Positions 20,971-21,514 of a stretch of 21,514 bases of DNA are shown piece after piece (the stretch's first letter is position 1; the number at the start of each line of letters is the position of its first letter). The translations under genes were made by a program, and so were the position numbers. This DNA comes from a virus: the IMG/VR virus record IMGVR_UViG_3300011116_000799, positions 1-21,514 of that record; one strand, written 5' to 3'. The notes beneath the pieces are model-generated. The model saw nothing but the letters and a program-made list of their open reading frames with translations, searched no databases and was not told the origin of the DNA.

Positions 20971-21098
20971 TCGGTGCCGGCAATAAGCTGCTGCGCATAT
21001 AGTAGCGCAGCGTTGTAGTCGGCAGCCTGCACGATGATCGTATGCGCGTATTTAACGGGGTGCACCAACTTGAACGCGAATTGCACAAGGTTACTCAT
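20913..21098 (-). CDS. Unknown 61-aa protein
   Basis: The ATG overlaps the stop of the hub-like gene (ATGA), with AAAGGA upstream. It encodes 61 aa (MSNLVQFAFKLVHPVKYAH..., ending GEVVKNS) with a short beta/alpha/beta feel, including YNAALLYAQQLI as a helix. The product is small and possibly a tail assembly factor. No family recognised. The frame continues upstream as a longer ORF, but the overlap and ribosome binding site fix the start. Confidence 0.6.
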   Translation of the reverse strand: MSNLVQFAFKLVHPVKYAHTIIVQAADYNAALLYAQQLIAGTEWTIARVKNMQTGEVVKNS

Positions 21099-21514
21099 TG
21101 TCCGTTTCCTTTCGCACCGAATGAGTTGCACGCGAGACTGGTCGTCCACCGGCCGCCGGGCACGTTTGGCTCTATCTGGTGCGACAGCACTGCGGCAACC
21201 CATAGTGTGCGGTTGACAAAATCGAACTGCTGCGTTTCGACATCGCATGCGACGCCCGGGCGCAATAGCGGGTTAAACAGCGTATCCAACTGAATACCGC
21301 TTGACGAATAAACGGGCAACCGGTTCATACCGTTATCGACCGCGACGCGCACTGGCGTATCTGTGAGCGGGGCGTTTGCAAGGCGGACTATCAATCGCTG
21401 CAACACGATAGTCCACGTCAATTGTGGATAGTGCCGCATCAGGTCAATGACCTGATCAAGCGGCGCGCCAGTCAGCCGCAAGTCCGTACACTGGATAGCA
21501 GGGATGTCTGCGGC
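21095..21514 (-). CDS. Baseplate hub-like protein, 3' part only
   Basis: The frame is open to the window edge, so only the C-terminal 139 residues are visible (reading AADIPAIQCTDLRLTG...). The fragment has a helix (LDQVIDLMRHYPQLTWTIVLQ), beta strands (VRVAVDNG, RLPVYSSSGIQLDTL) and ends PGGRWTTSLACNSFGAKG. Its position just upstream of the spike and small ORFs fits a hub (gp27/Mu gp44-like) or late-control-type protein, but the visible part has no decisive motif. The TTG at 21481 is in frame but internal, so it is not the true start. Confidence 0.5.
   Translation of the reverse strand, partial: AADIPAIQCTDLRLTGAPLDQVIDLMRHYPQLTWTIVLQRLIVRLANAPLTDTPVRVAVDNGMNRLPVYSSSGIQLDTLFNPLLRPGVACDVETQQFDFVNRTLWVAAVLSHQIEPNVPGGRWTTSLACNSFGAKGNGQ

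Overview
The window looks like about 21.5 kb of a double-stranded DNA phage (or prophage) with a contractile tail. It is GC-rich and tightly packed. Start and stop codons overlap at most junctions (ATGA, GTGA, TTGA, TGATG). The family mix is DUF3383 sheath, DUF4054 connector, DUF2612 and J-like baseplate proteins, DUF2800/DUF2815 recombination genes, a RusA resolvase and a GH19 endolysin. This recalls small virulent myoviruses of Burkholderia and relatives (Bcep781-like). That host and relative assignment is inference from gene content and composition, not from a search.

Layout. (1) 1-1272, plus strand: poly-C at the very first bases, an unknown Ala-rich protein, a small membrane protein and a chain of three micro-ORFs joined by ATGA overlaps. 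(2) 1290-1364: a hairpin terminator and nine TTAGCC repeats between converging genes. (3) 5775-1369, minus strand: a virion operon (unknown head protein, DUF4054, gp10-like neck, two further neck/terminator proteins, tail sheath, tail tube). (4) 9166-5851, minus strand: a replication operon (unknown 121-aa protein, primase-helicase, a frameshifted small ORF, and an 85-aa ORF carrying eleven copies of a 5-bp repeat). (5) 9190-9470: an AT-rich divergent control region with TGACA motifs and promoters facing both ways. (6) 9470-14112, plus strand: DUF2800 nuclease-like protein, DUF2815 ssDNA-binding protein, a cytosine-C5 methyltransferase with a second long gene nested in another frame, RusA, an Ala-rich protein, and a zinc-ribbon-like ORF cut off by an in-frame TAA. 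(7) 21514-14109, minus strand: baseplate hub end, small ORFs, spike, baseplate J, DUF2612, two tail-fibre-type proteins, holin, small membrane protein, endolysin.

How it works together. The minus-strand 21514-14109 block builds the baseplate and fibres and ends in the lysis genes. The 5775-1369 block builds the neck, sheath and tube. The 9166 to 5851 operon starts DNA replication. The plus-strand genes from 9470 supply recombination, DNA protection by methylation and junction resolution. Several promoters share a TTGACA-N17-TAAACT-like layout. Terminase, portal, major capsid, tail chaperones and tape measure are not in the window.

Most notable is the methyltransferase locus (11544-12584). 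About 930 bases appear to encode two conserved proteins in two frames of the same strand, and three short DNA repeats give LADSDG-like motifs in one frame and GWPTPT motifs in the other. Next are the 5-bp repeat that could switch an ORF on and off, and the stop-interrupted zinc-ribbon ORF.
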